Assembly: GCF_021631985.1 (NCBI RefSeq)
Contig: NZ_CP070225.1
Location: forward strand, 2,542,001-2,606,000
Direction: 5' to 3'
From: Sandaracinus amylolyticus
Lineage (GTDB): Bacteria > Myxococcota_A > Polyangia > Polyangiales > Sandaracinaceae
DNA length: 64,000 nt
The notes beneath the pieces are model-generated. The model saw only the letters and a program-made list of their open reading frames with translations, was not told where the DNA came from and did no database searches. Every line of letters begins with the position of its first letter. Position 1 is the first letter of the stretch. The position numbers and the translations under genes are program-made. Shown one piece after another: positions 56,494-64,000 of the stretch.

Positions 56494-56746
56494 CAGTACC
56501 GCGGTTCTGCCGCCTTGGCTCGTGGTGGTGGGGTGGCTCGCGACTGGTCCGCGCTTCGCCGCGGCCCAGACGCTCGCGGTTCGGGCTCTGCTTCGCACTC
56601 GCCCGGATGCGGAGGCGAGGACACGCGCGGAGCGCGGGGCCGCGCCGGTGCTGCTGGAGTAGGCGAGGACACGCGCGGAGCGCGGGGCCGCGCCGGGTGC
56701 TCATGCGCGATCGAGCCGAGCGCTCTACCGTTCGACAGGAGCAACC
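56271..56746. other. Gene-free stretch upstream of the transposase, candidate bridge-RNA region
   Basis: 476 bases between the transposase start and the small plus-strand gene. It contains the right arm of the 26-bp inverted repeat (56468-56493) and, further out, two direct repeats (56613-56696). The approximately 200 bases between the arm and the transposase start are where IS110-group elements encode their bridge RNA; GC-rich hairpins such as CGCGGCGCGC...GCGCCGCTTGCCGCG near 56390-56425 fit a structured RNA. No RNA can be asserted from sequence alone. Confidence 0.4.
56613..56696. repeat. Two 36-bp direct repeats 48 bp apart
   Basis: Bases 56613-56648 and 56661-56696 are identical, beginning AGGCGAGGACACGCGCGGAG. 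They lie outside the provisional IS border and before the small gene at 56747. The palindromic core CGCGCGGAGCGCG suggests a secondary-structure-prone unit. Confidence 0.85.
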
Positions 56747-57157
56747 ATGCACGTCGATTTCTGCGAAGAGTCGGTTGTCTATCTCATCGTGGCCTGCTCG
56801 AGCGGCATCACCTACTCGGCCCAGGCCGGCGGCGTCGCGTGCCTGCATCCGTCCGTCGAAGGGGCCGTGATCGCAGCTGCCCTCGAGCCATCGGCTCAGC
56901 GGCTGGCAGCCGCGATGCACGAGGTCAGTTGTTGGCACGAGGTGCCGTGGCTCCTCGCTGACGTCGAGCGAGCCAACCTCGTGCTCGGCGAGATGCGCTT
57001 CGAGTGCTTCAGCGAGATCGTCTCTCTGCGCCTCGATCCCGAGCGCCTCGGTGAGAGCGTCGAGGGGTGGTGGTGGGTCACGTTCGAGCTCCGCGATCCG
57101 CTCGACGGTGTGACGGTGCAGTCGCGCGGCGTGCTCTGCGGACCCAACTGCGACTGA
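56747..57157 (+). CDS. DUF6210-like small protein
   Basis: 136 aa; CAGGAG lies five bases before the ATG at 56747, which supports a real gene. Sequence features: VVYLIVACSSGITYSAQAGG near the N-terminus, CLHPSVEGAVI, and a Trp-rich end GWWWVTFELRDPLDGV. These fit the family annotated DUF6210, by recollection. Function unknown; small single-domain proteins next to mobile elements are sometimes immunity or regulatory proteins, but nothing here shows that. Codon usage is slightly less GC-rich than the neighbours, a weak hint of transfer. Confidence 0.75.
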   Translation: MHVDFCEESVVYLIVACSSGITYSAQAGGVACLHPSVEGAVIAAALEPSAQRLAAAMHEVSCWHEVPWLLADVERANLVLGEMRFECFSEIVSLRLDPERLGESVEGWWWVTFELRDPLDGVTVQSRGVLCGPNCD

Positions 57158-57189
57158 GGCAGTCCGTCGGGCGAGACGGTCGACCGTGA

Positions 57190-57476
57190 GGTTACGGGTC
57201 GGACCATCCGAGGGTTGGTCGAACCCGTAAGGTTGCGGGTTGGACCATCCCCGAGGGTGGTCGGATCCGTAAGCGTTGCGGTTGGACCATCCCCGAGAGT
57301 GGTGAAATCCATAAGCGTTACGGTTGGACCATCCCCGAGGGTGGTGCGATCCGTAAGGGTTACGGTTGGACCATCCCCGAGGGTGGTGAGATCCGTAAGC
57401 GTTACGGGTTGGACCATCCCCGAGGGTGGTGAGATCCGTAAGCGTTACGGGTTGGACCATCCCGGAGAGTGGTAGG
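57190..57476. repeat. Seven tandem 42-43-bp palindromic repeats
   Basis: Units start near 57190, 57231, 57273, 57315, 57357, 57399 and 57442. Each contains two symmetric elements: CCGTAA-GCG-TTACGG at the junction between units and ACCATCC-CCGA-GGGTGGT inside the unit (one wobble). Copies 3 to 6 are almost identical. No spacer sequences separate them, so this is not a CRISPR array. The array fills most of the gap 57158-57615; the rest of that gap (57477-57615) is C/G/T-rich simple sequence in which only the promoter of the lipase gene is expected. Confidence 0.95.
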
Positions 57477-57615
57477 CGCCGGTCGAGGCGGTGCTGGGCC
57501 GTCGCCGGTCTAGACCCGCGATCCCTGCTCGTGCTCGTGCTCGTCCCGCGTGCTCGTCCCTCGTGCCACCTGCGCGTGCTCGGCCGTGCTCCCTCCGCGC
57601 GCTACGCTGTCGGAC

Positions 57616-58320
57616 ATGCCCCCCGCCGCCGCCCGCAACCTCTTCCGCCAGCTCGGCCGCGAGGTGCGCGCCGTCGCGCGACAAGGGCAGCTCATCGCCG
57701 CCGCGCGCAACCGCGCGACACCGAGCATCCCCGGCGAGCGCGTCGTCGTGTTCGTGCACGGCTTCATGGCGGCCGGGCCGGTCTTCGATCCGATGCGGGC
57801 GTTCGTCGAGCAGCGCGCACCCGTGGGCACGGTCGACATCACCTACGGGCCGCTCGAGCGCTTCGATCGCGCGGTCGATCGCCTCGCGTCCATCGTCGAT
57901 CGTGTCGCCGAGGGACGTCGCGTCGACATCGTCGGGCACTCGCTCGGCGGCATCGTCGCGCGCTGGTATCTCCAGGAGCGCGGGGGCGCGGCGCACGTCG
58001 ATCGCCTCGTCACCCTCGCGAGCCCCCACGCCGGCACCCGCGCTGCGCGCGTCGCGATGGGGCCGCTCGTCGCGGGCTCGCTCCTCGAGGCCATCCGTCC
58101 CGACAGCCGCGTCATCCGCACCCTCCGCGACGGGCGCGCGCGCGCCTCGCGCGTGATCCACACCGCCGTCGTCGCCGGGCTCGATCGCATGGTCACGCCG
58201 CCCGAGAGCGCCGCGTCGATCGAGGACGCGACCATCCACTGGCTCCACGACGTCGGGCACAACGAGATGCTCTTCGAGCCGCGCGCCTTCGCGCACGTGC
58301 ATGACGGCCTCACGCGCTGA
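57616..58320 (+). CDS. Lipase/esterase-like alpha/beta hydrolase
   Basis: 234 aa, cytoplasmic by sequence. VVVFVHGFMAAGPVFDPM holds the oxyanion region, VDIVGHSLGGIVARWYLQ the nucleophile Ser (GHSLGG, near residue 117), and ASPHAGTRAA and DVGHNEMLFEP (His) complete a triacylglycerol-lipase-like arrangement. Likely a lipase or thioesterase acting on acyl esters. The ATG at 57616 begins MPPAAARNLFRQLG. Its end overlaps the convergent pilS gene by 11 bases. Confidence 0.88.
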   Translation: MPPAAARNLFRQLGREVRAVARQGQLIAAARNRATPSIPGERVVVFVHGFMAAGPVFDPMRAFVEQRAPVGTVDITYGPLERFDRAVDRLASIVDRVAEGRRVDIVGHSLGGIVARWYLQERGGAAHVDRLVTLASPHAGTRAARVAMGPLVAGSLLEAIRPDSRVIRTLRDGRARASRVIHTAVVAGLDRMVTPPESAASIEDATIHWLHDVGHNEMLFEPRAFAHVHDGLTR

Positions 58321-60010
58321 TCGCGCCCTGCTCCTCGACCACCGCGTGGCTCGTGCTCGTCCGCGCGCCGCGCCGCGGGAGCACCACGCGGAAGCGCGCG
58401 CCCTCGCCGGGACGGCTCTCGACGCGCACCTGACCGCCGTGCGCCTCGACGATCTGCTTCACCAGCGCGAGCCCGAGCCCCACGCCGTGGCGCCGCTTCG
58501 TGAAGAACATATCGAAGACCTTCTCGAGGTCCTCCTCCGCGATCCCGGCGCCGCGATCCTCGACCTCCAGCAGCACCGTGCCGTCCTCGGGCGCGCGCAC
58601 CCGCACCGTGACCAGCGCGCCCCGCGGCGAGAACTGCATCGCGTTCTTCACGAGGTTCCACAGCACCTGGCGCAGCTGCGCCGGGTCCGCGTGCGCGTGC
58701 ACGTCCTCGTCGGACTCGAGCCGCACCTCGACGCCCGCGCTGCGCGTCGGCCCGCGCCGCGCGACCTCGATCACCTCGCCCGCGAGCGAGCGCAGATCCA
58801 CGTCGACGCGATCCGGCGTCACCGGCCGTCCCACGTCGAGCATCGTCGTCACCAGCTCGTTCAGGCGCTCGACCTCGCCGAGCACCATCCCGAGCAGCCT
58901 GCGATCCTCCTCGCCCAGCTCCTTCGCGTCGCGCACCAGCTCGACCGATCCCGAGATCGATCCCAGCGGGTTCCGGATCTCGTGCGCCAGGCCCGCCGCG
59001 AGCTGACCCAGCACCGCGAGCCGCTCGGCCTTCTCCGCCTTCGCGCGCAGCTGCGCGATCTCGGTGAGGTCCTGGAAGAGCACGAGCGTGCCGTGCTGCG
59101 TCCCGTCCGCGCCGACCAGCGGCGTGCGGGTGAACCCGACCGGGAGCTCGCTGCCGTCGGGGCGCGTGGCGAACGACTCGCCGCGCTCGCCCTGTCGCGC
59201 CGGCGAGCTCATCGGCGTCGCGGAGATGCGCGGCAGGATCTCGGTGACCGGCGTGCCGATCAGCGCGTCCGCGCTGGTGCCGAGGATGCGCGCGCCCGCG
59301 TCGTTGATCGATCGGATGCGCCCATCGAGATCGGTCGTGATCAGCCCCGAGCCGAGCGAGCGCACGATGTCCTCGGTGAGGCGCGCGTAGCCCGCGGCGC
59401 TCGCGGTCGCGATCCGCAGCTCGCCGCCGGTGCGCCGGAGGCGCGCGCTCAGCACGTTCGCGAGCAGCCCCACGAGGAAGAGCCCGACCACGTTGCGCAG
59501 CAGCGCGATGCTGAGCTCGGTGGGCTCGAGCGCCGCCATCTGCCCGCTGGGATCGGGCAGCCATCCGCTCGGCAGCGCGATGCCGATCGACACGTAGAGC
59601 ACGCCCGCGAGCCCCGCCGTCGCCGCGACCTGGTTGGGCCCCGCGACCAGCGCCGAGAGCAGGATCACGACGCCGTAGAGGAAGCTGAACGAGCTCACCG
59701 CGCCGCCGGTGAGCCACACCAGCGCGCTCGCGATCGCGAGGTCCGCCGCGAGCTGCGCGACCACCAGCCCGCGCACGCTGCGCCGCCACTGCATCCACAG
59801 CAGCGAGCCGAGCGACGTCGCGTACACCGCGACCACCAGCCACGTCAGCGCGGACGCGCCGAGGTCCGCCCCGCCGAGCACGACCGTGCCGCCGAGCAGC
59901 ACGGTGCCGACGACCAGCCGGCCTCCGACGAGCCACGGGATGCGACGCTGCGTGATCGCGTCGTCGTCGGCGATCGTCGCGACCGGCGGCGCCGGCGCGG
60001 GGATGCTCAT
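58310..60010 (-). CDS. pilS: PilS-like sensor histidine kinase
   Basis: 566 aa inner-membrane sensor that would control pilin transcription with an NtrC-type regulator. About six transmembrane helices (residues 25-190) are followed by a PAS domain (about 205-320, LGSGLITTDLDGRIRSINDAG). The dimerisation/phospho-acceptor helix is AAGLAHEIRNPLGS with His near residue 343. The ATPase domain has the N-box NLVKNAMQFSP, the G1 box DRGAGI and VGLGLALVKQIVEAHGG. The arrangement and the pilC neighbour point to PilS rather than NtrB. The partner pilR is not next to it: a convergent lipase gene follows. Confidence 0.88.
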   Translation of the reverse strand: MSIPAPAPPVATIADDDAITQRRIPWLVGGRLVVGTVLLGGTVVLGGADLGASALTWLVVAVYATSLGSLLWMQWRRSVRGLVVAQLAADLAIASALVWLTGGAVSSFSFLYGVVILLSALVAGPNQVAATAGLAGVLYVSIGIALPSGWLPDPSGQMAALEPTELSIALLRNVVGLFLVGLLANVLSARLRRTGGELRIATASAAGYARLTEDIVRSLGSGLITTDLDGRIRSINDAGARILGTSADALIGTPVTEILPRISATPMSSPARQGERGESFATRPDGSELPVGFTRTPLVGADGTQHGTLVLFQDLTEIAQLRAKAEKAERLAVLGQLAAGLAHEIRNPLGSISGSVELVRDAKELGEEDRRLLGMVLGEVERLNELVTTMLDVGRPVTPDRVDVDLRSLAGEVIEVARRGPTRSAGVEVRLESDEDVHAHADPAQLRQVLWNLVKNAMQFSPRGALVTVRVRAPEDGTVLLEVEDRGAGIAEEDLEKVFDMFFTKRRHGVGLGLALVKQIVEAHGGQVRVESRPGEGARFRVVLPRRGARTSTSHAVVEEQGAISA

Positions 60011-60029
60011 GCGCGACCCGGCAGCGGCA

Positions 60030-61241
60030 CTAGTGCCCCTGCACCTTCCCCGCGATGTCGAAGATCGGCATGTACATGGCGATCAGCATGAAGCCGACCA
60101 TGCCGCCGATGACGACCATCATGATCGGCTCGAGCAGCGACGTGAGCGCAGCGACCGCGACGTCGACTTCCTCTTCGTAGAAGTCGGCGATCTTGTTGAG
60201 CATCTGATCGAGCGCGCCGGTCTGCTCGCCGACGCCGATCATCTGCACGACCATCGGCGGGAAGACCTTCGTCTCCATCAGCGGCTCGGCCATCGTGCGG
60301 CCCTCGCGGATGCGATCGGAGGTGTTCTTGATCGCCGCCTCGACGATCACGTTGCCCGAGGCCTTCGCGACGATGTCGAGCGCCTCGAGGATCGGCACGC
60401 CCGACGCGAGCAGCGTCCCGAGCGTGCGCGTGAAGCGCGACACCGCGATCTTGCGCATCACGGGCCCGAGCACCGGCACCTCGAGCAGGAAGCGATGCCA
60501 GAACCTCTTCCCGCCCGGCGTCCGGTAGCTGTACGAGATGCCCGCGCCGATCGCGAAGAGCCCGGCGAAGATGAAGACGAAGTTCCCGACGAAGAACTCC
60601 GACATGTTGATCACGAGCTGGGTCGGGCCCGGCAGATCTCCGTCGTCGCCGAAGTCGGCGAACATCGACTGGAAGCTCGGGATGACCCAGGTGAGCAGCA
60701 CGGTGAGCACGACGCCCGCGATCACCATGACGGCGCTCGGATAGACGAGCGCGCTGCGCACCTGGCGCTTCAGCTTGACGCGCTTCTCGATGTAGACCGC
60801 GAGGCGCCCGAGGATCGTGTCGAGGATGCCGCCGACCTCGCCGGCCTGGACGAGGTTCACGAAGAGCTCGTCGAAGACCTTGGGGTGGCGCCGCAGCGAG
60901 TCGGAGAACGTCGCGCCCTGCTCGACGTTGGCCTTCACGTCCTTGAGGATGCGGTTGAACGCCTTGTTGTCGCCCTGCGCCGAGAGGATGTCGAGGCACT
61001 GCACGAGCGGCAGGCCCGCGTCGATCATCGTCGCGAACTGACGGATGAAGACGACGAGCTCCTTCTCGGAGACCGGCGCGCCGAACTGCAGGCTGACCTC
61101 GCGCGGCTTCTTGCGGACGCGCGTCGGCGTGAGGTTCTGGGTCTTGAGGCGATCCTGGACGGCGGCTTCGTTCGCCGCCTCCATGATCCCCTTGCGCACT
61201 TCGCCGGTGCGCGTGCGCGCCTCCCAGACCCACTCCTGCAT
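60030..61241 (-). CDS. pilC: Type IV pilus inner-membrane platform protein PilC
   Basis: 403 aa platform protein of the type IV pilus machine (T2SF family), which links the motor ATPases to pilin assembly. It opens QEWVWEARTRTGEVRKGIME and has two T2SF domains: FIRQFATMIDAGLPLVQCLDIL with TFSDSLRRHPKVFDELFVNL, and FTRTLGTLLASGVPILEALDIV with FPPMVVQMIGVGEQTGALDQ. Three strong transmembrane segments are visible, the last near the C-terminus (VIGGMVGFMLIAMYMPIFDI). It lies 19 bases before pilS and 86 bases after pilT. Confidence 0.96.
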   Translation of the reverse strand: MQEWVWEARTRTGEVRKGIMEAANEAAVQDRLKTQNLTPTRVRKKPREVSLQFGAPVSEKELVVFIRQFATMIDAGLPLVQCLDILSAQGDNKAFNRILKDVKANVEQGATFSDSLRRHPKVFDELFVNLVQAGEVGGILDTILGRLAVYIEKRVKLKRQVRSALVYPSAVMVIAGVVLTVLLTWVIPSFQSMFADFGDDGDLPGPTQLVINMSEFFVGNFVFIFAGLFAIGAGISYSYRTPGGKRFWHRFLLEVPVLGPVMRKIAVSRFTRTLGTLLASGVPILEALDIVAKASGNVIVEAAIKNTSDRIREGRTMAEPLMETKVFPPMVVQMIGVGEQTGALDQMLNKIADFYEEEVDVAVAALTSLLEPIMMVVIGGMVGFMLIAMYMPIFDIAGKVQGH

Positions 61242-61327
61242 GCCGCTGCGATGCTACAGGCGCGCAGCCGAGAACGTCAAAATCGACTTGGAATTCCAGC
61301 CCGATCGGACGGGCGGAGATCCCCCGA

Positions 61328-62482
61328 TCATCGACCGCCGCGCGCCGTCCCGGCGGGGACGACGGGGGAGCGCCCGTCGATCATCGCCTGGAGCTCCGCG
61401 GGCTCGCTCGAGTAGCCCATCGCGTCCTCGATCGTGATCATGCGGCGCTGGTAGAGCGAGTAGAGCGTCTGGTTCATCGTCTGCATCCCGCTCTTCCCCT
61501 GTCCCATCTGCATCTGCGAGTACATCTGGTGGACCTTGTCCTCGCGGATGAGGTTCCGGATCGCGGCGTTGGGGATCATCACCTCGCACGCCATGACGCG
61601 ACCGGGCCCGTCGGCGCGGGGCAAGAGCAGCTGGGTCATCACGCCCTGCAGCACGAACGAGAGCTGCGCGCGGATCTGCGACTGCTGGTGCGCGGGGAAC
61701 ACGTCGATGATGCGGTTGATCGACGAGATCGCGCTGTTGGTGTGCAGCGTCGCGAACACGAGGTGACCGGTCTCGCTGATCGTGAGCGCGGCCTCGATGG
61801 TCTCGAGGTCGCGCATCTCGCCGACCAGCACGACGTCGGGATCCTGGCGGAGGATGTACTTGAGCGCGTCCTTGAAGCCCTTGGTGTCCGCGCCGACCTC
61901 GCGCTGGTTCACCACGCAGAGCTTCGAGAAGTGCTCGAACTCGATCGGGTCCTCGACCGTGATGATGTGCTGGCGCGTCTCGCGGTTGATCTTGTCGATG
62001 ATCGACGCGAGCGTCGTGCTCTTGCCCGAGCCGGTGGGGCCGGTGACGAGCACCAGGCCGCGCGGCAGCGACGCGAGATCGGAGATCACGGGCGGCAGCC
62101 CGAGCTCGTCGAAGCTGCGGATCTTGTGGGGGATCGCGCGGAACGCGGCGGCGACCGCGCCGCGCTGCATGAACACGTTGCCGCGGAAGCGCGACACGCC
62201 GCGCACGCCGAACGAGAAGTCGAGCTCCCACGTCTTCTCGAACTTGATCTTCTGCTCTTCGTTGAGCGCCGAGTAGACGAGCTGCTTGGTGTCCTCGGCG
62301 CGCAGCGGCGGCATCTTCAGGGGCACGAGGCTGCCGTCGATCCGGAACTGCGGCGGCGTGTCCTTGGTGATGTGCAGGTCCGACGCGCCGCGATCGATCA
62401 TCGCGCGCAAGAGCTGGATCAACGTGACCTGGAGCGGAGCGTTCGCGTCGGACGGAGGCGGCTGCATCTCGTCCGCGATCAT
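61328..62482 (-). CDS. pilT: Pilus retraction ATPase PilT
   Basis: 384 aa hexameric ATPase that retracts type IV pili, driving twitching (social) motility. N-terminal PAS-like part: LLRAMIDRGASDLHIT. Walker A VTGPTGSGKSTTLA (near residue 149), Asp box EDPIEFEH, Walker B DVVLVGEMRDLETIEAALT, His box ETGHLVFATLHTNSA. The C-terminal retraction motif is the AIRNLIREDKVHQMYSQMQM region. Length and motifs fit PilT rather than PilB. It starts at the ATG at 62482 (a second ATG lies five codons later). The divergent upstream gene encodes a PEBP-family protein. Confidence 0.96.
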   Translation of the reverse strand: MIADEMQPPPSDANAPLQVTLIQLLRAMIDRGASDLHITKDTPPQFRIDGSLVPLKMPPLRAEDTKQLVYSALNEEQKIKFEKTWELDFSFGVRGVSRFRGNVFMQRGAVAAAFRAIPHKIRSFDELGLPPVISDLASLPRGLVLVTGPTGSGKSTTLASIIDKINRETRQHIITVEDPIEFEHFSKLCVVNQREVGADTKGFKDALKYILRQDPDVVLVGEMRDLETIEAALTISETGHLVFATLHTNSAISSINRIIDVFPAHQQSQIRAQLSFVLQGVMTQLLLPRADGPGRVMACEVMIPNAAIRNLIREDKVHQMYSQMQMGQGKSGMQTMNQTLYSLYQRRMITIEDAMGYSSEPAELQAMIDGRSPVVPAGTARGGR

Positions 62483-62547
62483 ACACGGGTTGCGATGACG
62501 CCCGTGCTCGTGCGATGCGTGTGCGCGGGACGATCAAGGAGGACGAG

Positions 62548-63183
62548 ATGGAGCTCCGCAGCGACAGCTTCGCCGATGGCGCGGCGATCCCGACGAAGAA
62601 TGCGTTCGGGCGCTTCCACCCCGAGACCCACGTCGAGCTCAGCGAGAACCTGAGCCCACACCTCGCGTGGAGCGGCGCGCCCGAGGGCACGAAGTCGTTC
62701 GCGATCCTCTGCACCGACAGCGAGGTGCCGAGCCGCGGCGATGACGTGAACCAGGACGGTCGCACCGTGCCGCTCGATCTGCCGCGCGTGGAGTTCGTGC
62801 ACCTCGCGCTGGTCGATCTGCCGGCGAAGGTGCGCGAGCTCGAGGAGGGCGCGCTGAGCCGCGGCGTGACGGTGCACGGCAAGGGCACGCTCGGTGTGCA
62901 CGGCAGCAAGCAGGGCCTCAACGACTACACCGGGTGGTTCGCGGGCGACCCCCACATGAAGGGCGACTACCACGGGTACGACGGGCCCTGTCCGCCGTGG
63001 AACGACGAGCGCCTCCACGTCTACACGTTCACGGTGCTCGCGCTCGACGTCGAATCGCTGGAGCTCGGAGAGTCGTTCACGATCGCCGCCGCGCGCGAGG
63101 CGATGAAGGGCCACGTGCTCGCGAAGGCGTCGATCGTCGGGACCTACGCGATCTACCCGAAGGCGGTGCGCGCTCCGAAGTGA
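62548..63183 (+). CDS. PEBP/YbhB-family protein
   Basis: 211 aa of the phosphatidylethanolamine-binding (YbhB/YbcL) family, a cytoplasmic anion-binding fold whose bacterial role is unclear. Signs: NLSPHLAWSGAPEGTKSFAI, LCTDSEVP, FVHLALVDLP, GYDGPCPPWNDERLHVYTF and LALDVESLELGE. The start is the ATG at 62548, with AAGGAGG about eight bases upstream. It diverges from pilT and ends before a strong hairpin. Confidence 0.92.
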   Translation: MELRSDSFADGAAIPTKNAFGRFHPETHVELSENLSPHLAWSGAPEGTKSFAILCTDSEVPSRGDDVNQDGRTVPLDLPRVEFVHLALVDLPAKVRELEEGALSRGVTVHGKGTLGVHGSKQGLNDYTGWFAGDPHMKGDYHGYDGPCPPWNDERLHVYTFTVLALDVESLELGESFTIAAAREAMKGHVLAKASIVGTYAIYPKAVRAPK

Positions 63184-63190
63184 TCACGAG

Positions 63191-63222
63191 GATCGAGGGC
63201 GCTCGGCGGAGCGCCCTCGATC
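63191..63222. terminator. Bidirectional terminator hairpin
   Basis: GATCGAGGGCGCTC (63191-63204) and 63209-63222 are perfect reverse complements around the loop GGCG, a 14-bp stem between the two convergent genes. The minus-strand stop codon of the gene at 63221 lies at its edge. No long T-run follows on either strand, but the stem strength makes termination likely. Confidence 0.65.
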
Positions 63223-63805
63223 ACGCGAACCGCAGCTCGAAGCGACAGCGACGCGCGCCTTCCGAGATGCACGACACACGCGTCGAGCCCACGAGGCGCT
63301 CGCCCTTCATGCCCTCGCTGATCGCGATCAGCGTCCCGAGCAGCGTCATGCAGAGCAGCGGGCCGTGCCCCGCCCAGTCGCTGCGCTCGATGGCCAGGAC
63401 GCGTCGGGTCTCGTCGAACGAGCCGTCGACGTGGCCCGAGTCGTAGACCTGCTGCCACATCGAGCCCATGTGCCGCGCGAGGCGCGTCGGCGTCGCGAAG
63501 AGGCTCATCACGGTGCCGCCCACCGGGCCTGCGGCCTCGAGCAGCACGCTGCCGCCGATGTCGCGCGCGTAGTCGACCGGATCGCGCCCGAGCATCCGCG
63601 CGGGACGCGCGATGAGCTCTTCGGTGCCTGCGACCGAGTACCACTGCGTCGCGACGAAGCGCTCGGTCAGCAGCCGCCGCACCTCGGGCGGTGCGTCGTC
63701 GATCAGCCGCGCGTGCTGCGCGGGCGAGAGCTCGCGCTTGAGCGCCTTGCGCACGGCCATGCCGAGCTTGCCCTTGAAGCGGGCGCCCCGTTCCCCAGCG
63801 TCCAC
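63221..63805 (-). CDS. DUF2378-like hypothetical protein
   Basis: About 194 aa if started at the GTG at 63805; an ATG at 63760 (MAVRKALKRELSPAQHARL) is an alternative and an ATG at 63895 is less likely because the added residues do not look conserved. The sequence ATQWYSVAGTEELIARPARM and the C-terminal half (GHVDGSFDETRRVLAIERSDW) resemble the myxobacterial DUF2378/TIGR02265 type, and the gene at 32974 encodes a similar one. Cytoplasmic, function unknown. No good ribosome site was found for any of the starts. Confidence 0.6.
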   Translation of the reverse strand: MDAGERGARFKGKLGMAVRKALKRELSPAQHARLIDDAPPEVRRLLTERFVATQWYSVAGTEELIARPARMLGRDPVDYARDIGGSVLLEAAGPVGGTVMSLFATPTRLARHMGSMWQQVYDSGHVDGSFDETRRVLAIERSDWAGHGPLLCMTLLGTLIAISEGMKGERLVGSTRVSCISEGARRCRFELRFA

Positions 63806-63926
63806 GGGTCGATATTGCCATTTCGGAAATGCAATCGAAACGCGTGAGGAGGCGCTCGGACATCCTCTTGACCGATCGATAGAATCGGTGACCATCGGGT
63901 CATCATTCTTGGATGGGGGTGCGTCA

Positions 63927-64000
63927 TGCGACGACGGTGGGCGCTCGCGTGTCTGGTGGGGGCGGTGCTCGGGGGCTGCGACGATGCCGGCGGGGACCTG
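63927..64000 (+). CDS. Lipoprotein, N-terminal fragment (cut by window end)
   Basis: Only the first 24 codons are inside the window. MRRRWALACLVGAVLGGC is a lipoprotein signal peptide with a lipobox LGGC (Cys18), followed by DDAGG. A G-rich stretch (GGATGGGGGTG) just before the ATG at 63927 can serve as ribosome site. Nothing else can be said about its function. Confidence 0.75.

Noticed and set aside
57215-57475. Reading frame encoding a 14-residue repeat across the 42-bp array
   Set aside because: Units of 43 bp break the repeat pattern, there is no ribosome site, and the DNA palindromes explain the conservation better.
57190-57476. CRISPR array
   Set aside because: Units follow each other without unique spacers and no cas genes are nearby.

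Overview
The window is strongly GC-rich and densely coded. Many genes start with GTG and many neighbours overlap by 4 bases (ATGA/GTGA). The gene content points to a myxobacterium, probably of the Sandaracinus type: type IV pilus genes, many acylated lipoproteins, an RCC1-repeat lipoprotein, two proteins resembling the myxobacterial DUF2378 family, a type I polyketide synthase and a large NRPS. The species assignment is inference. No tRNA, rRNA or CRISPR array was seen.

Layout. 1-7.9 kb: the 3' part of a double-length UvrA, three lipoprotein or DUF genes, and the two subunits of a 3-oxoacid CoA-transferase. 7.9-9.0 kb: a 1.1-kb gene-free stretch built of short tandem and inverted repeats. 9.0-42.6 kb: a mixed polysaccharide and natural-product region. 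It holds a GT2 glycosyltransferase, a 2226-aa PKS (KS-AT-KR-DH-ACP-TE), a GT4 glycosyltransferase, a polysaccharide deacetylase, a free adenylation enzyme with its own ACP, an AurF-like diiron oxygenase, a GNAT-like protein, the complete dTDP-L-rhamnose set rfbBACD, a split Alg13/Alg14-type glycosyltransferase, a Wzz/Wzc-like protein with a dead kinase domain, a 1556-aa NRPS with a formyltransferase domain and a luciferase-like monooxygenase inserted in its A domain, and a Wza-like export lipoprotein. Housekeeping or unrelated genes are interspersed: an orphan Fe-S subunit plus a MocA-like enzyme, an MFS transporter, a metalloprotease and a thioredoxin-reductase-like flavoprotein.

42.7-48.5 kb: a cobalamin riboswitch in front of an uncharacterised repeat-rich lipoprotein, then an RCC1-repeat lipoprotein, then a tight four-gene operon around a DUF692 (MNIO, MbnB-like) iron oxidase. 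48.6-54.5 kb: a PhnD-like binding protein without signal peptide, then a tightly packed run of alpha/beta hydrolase, lipoprotein, trpG, trpD, trpC and an SDR-type enzyme. 54.5-57.6 kb: an IS110-family transposase with long non-coding flanks bounded by a perfect 26-bp inverted repeat, a small DUF6210-like gene, and a seven-unit 42-bp palindromic repeat array. 57.6-64 kb: a lipase, then pilS-pilC-pilT on the minus strand, a PEBP-family protein, a DUF2378-like protein and the start of another lipoprotein.

How the genes may work together (inference): the polysaccharide genes, the PKS, the NRPS and the adenylation/ACP/N-oxygenase set lie together and mostly share a strand, so the locus may make a polysaccharide or glycoconjugate carrying polyketide or amino-acid-derived groups. 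The two observations most worth following are the riboswitch-controlled lipoprotein (possible cobalamin-binding surface protein) and the formyltransferase/monooxygenase NRPS embedded between the Wza and Wzz genes.
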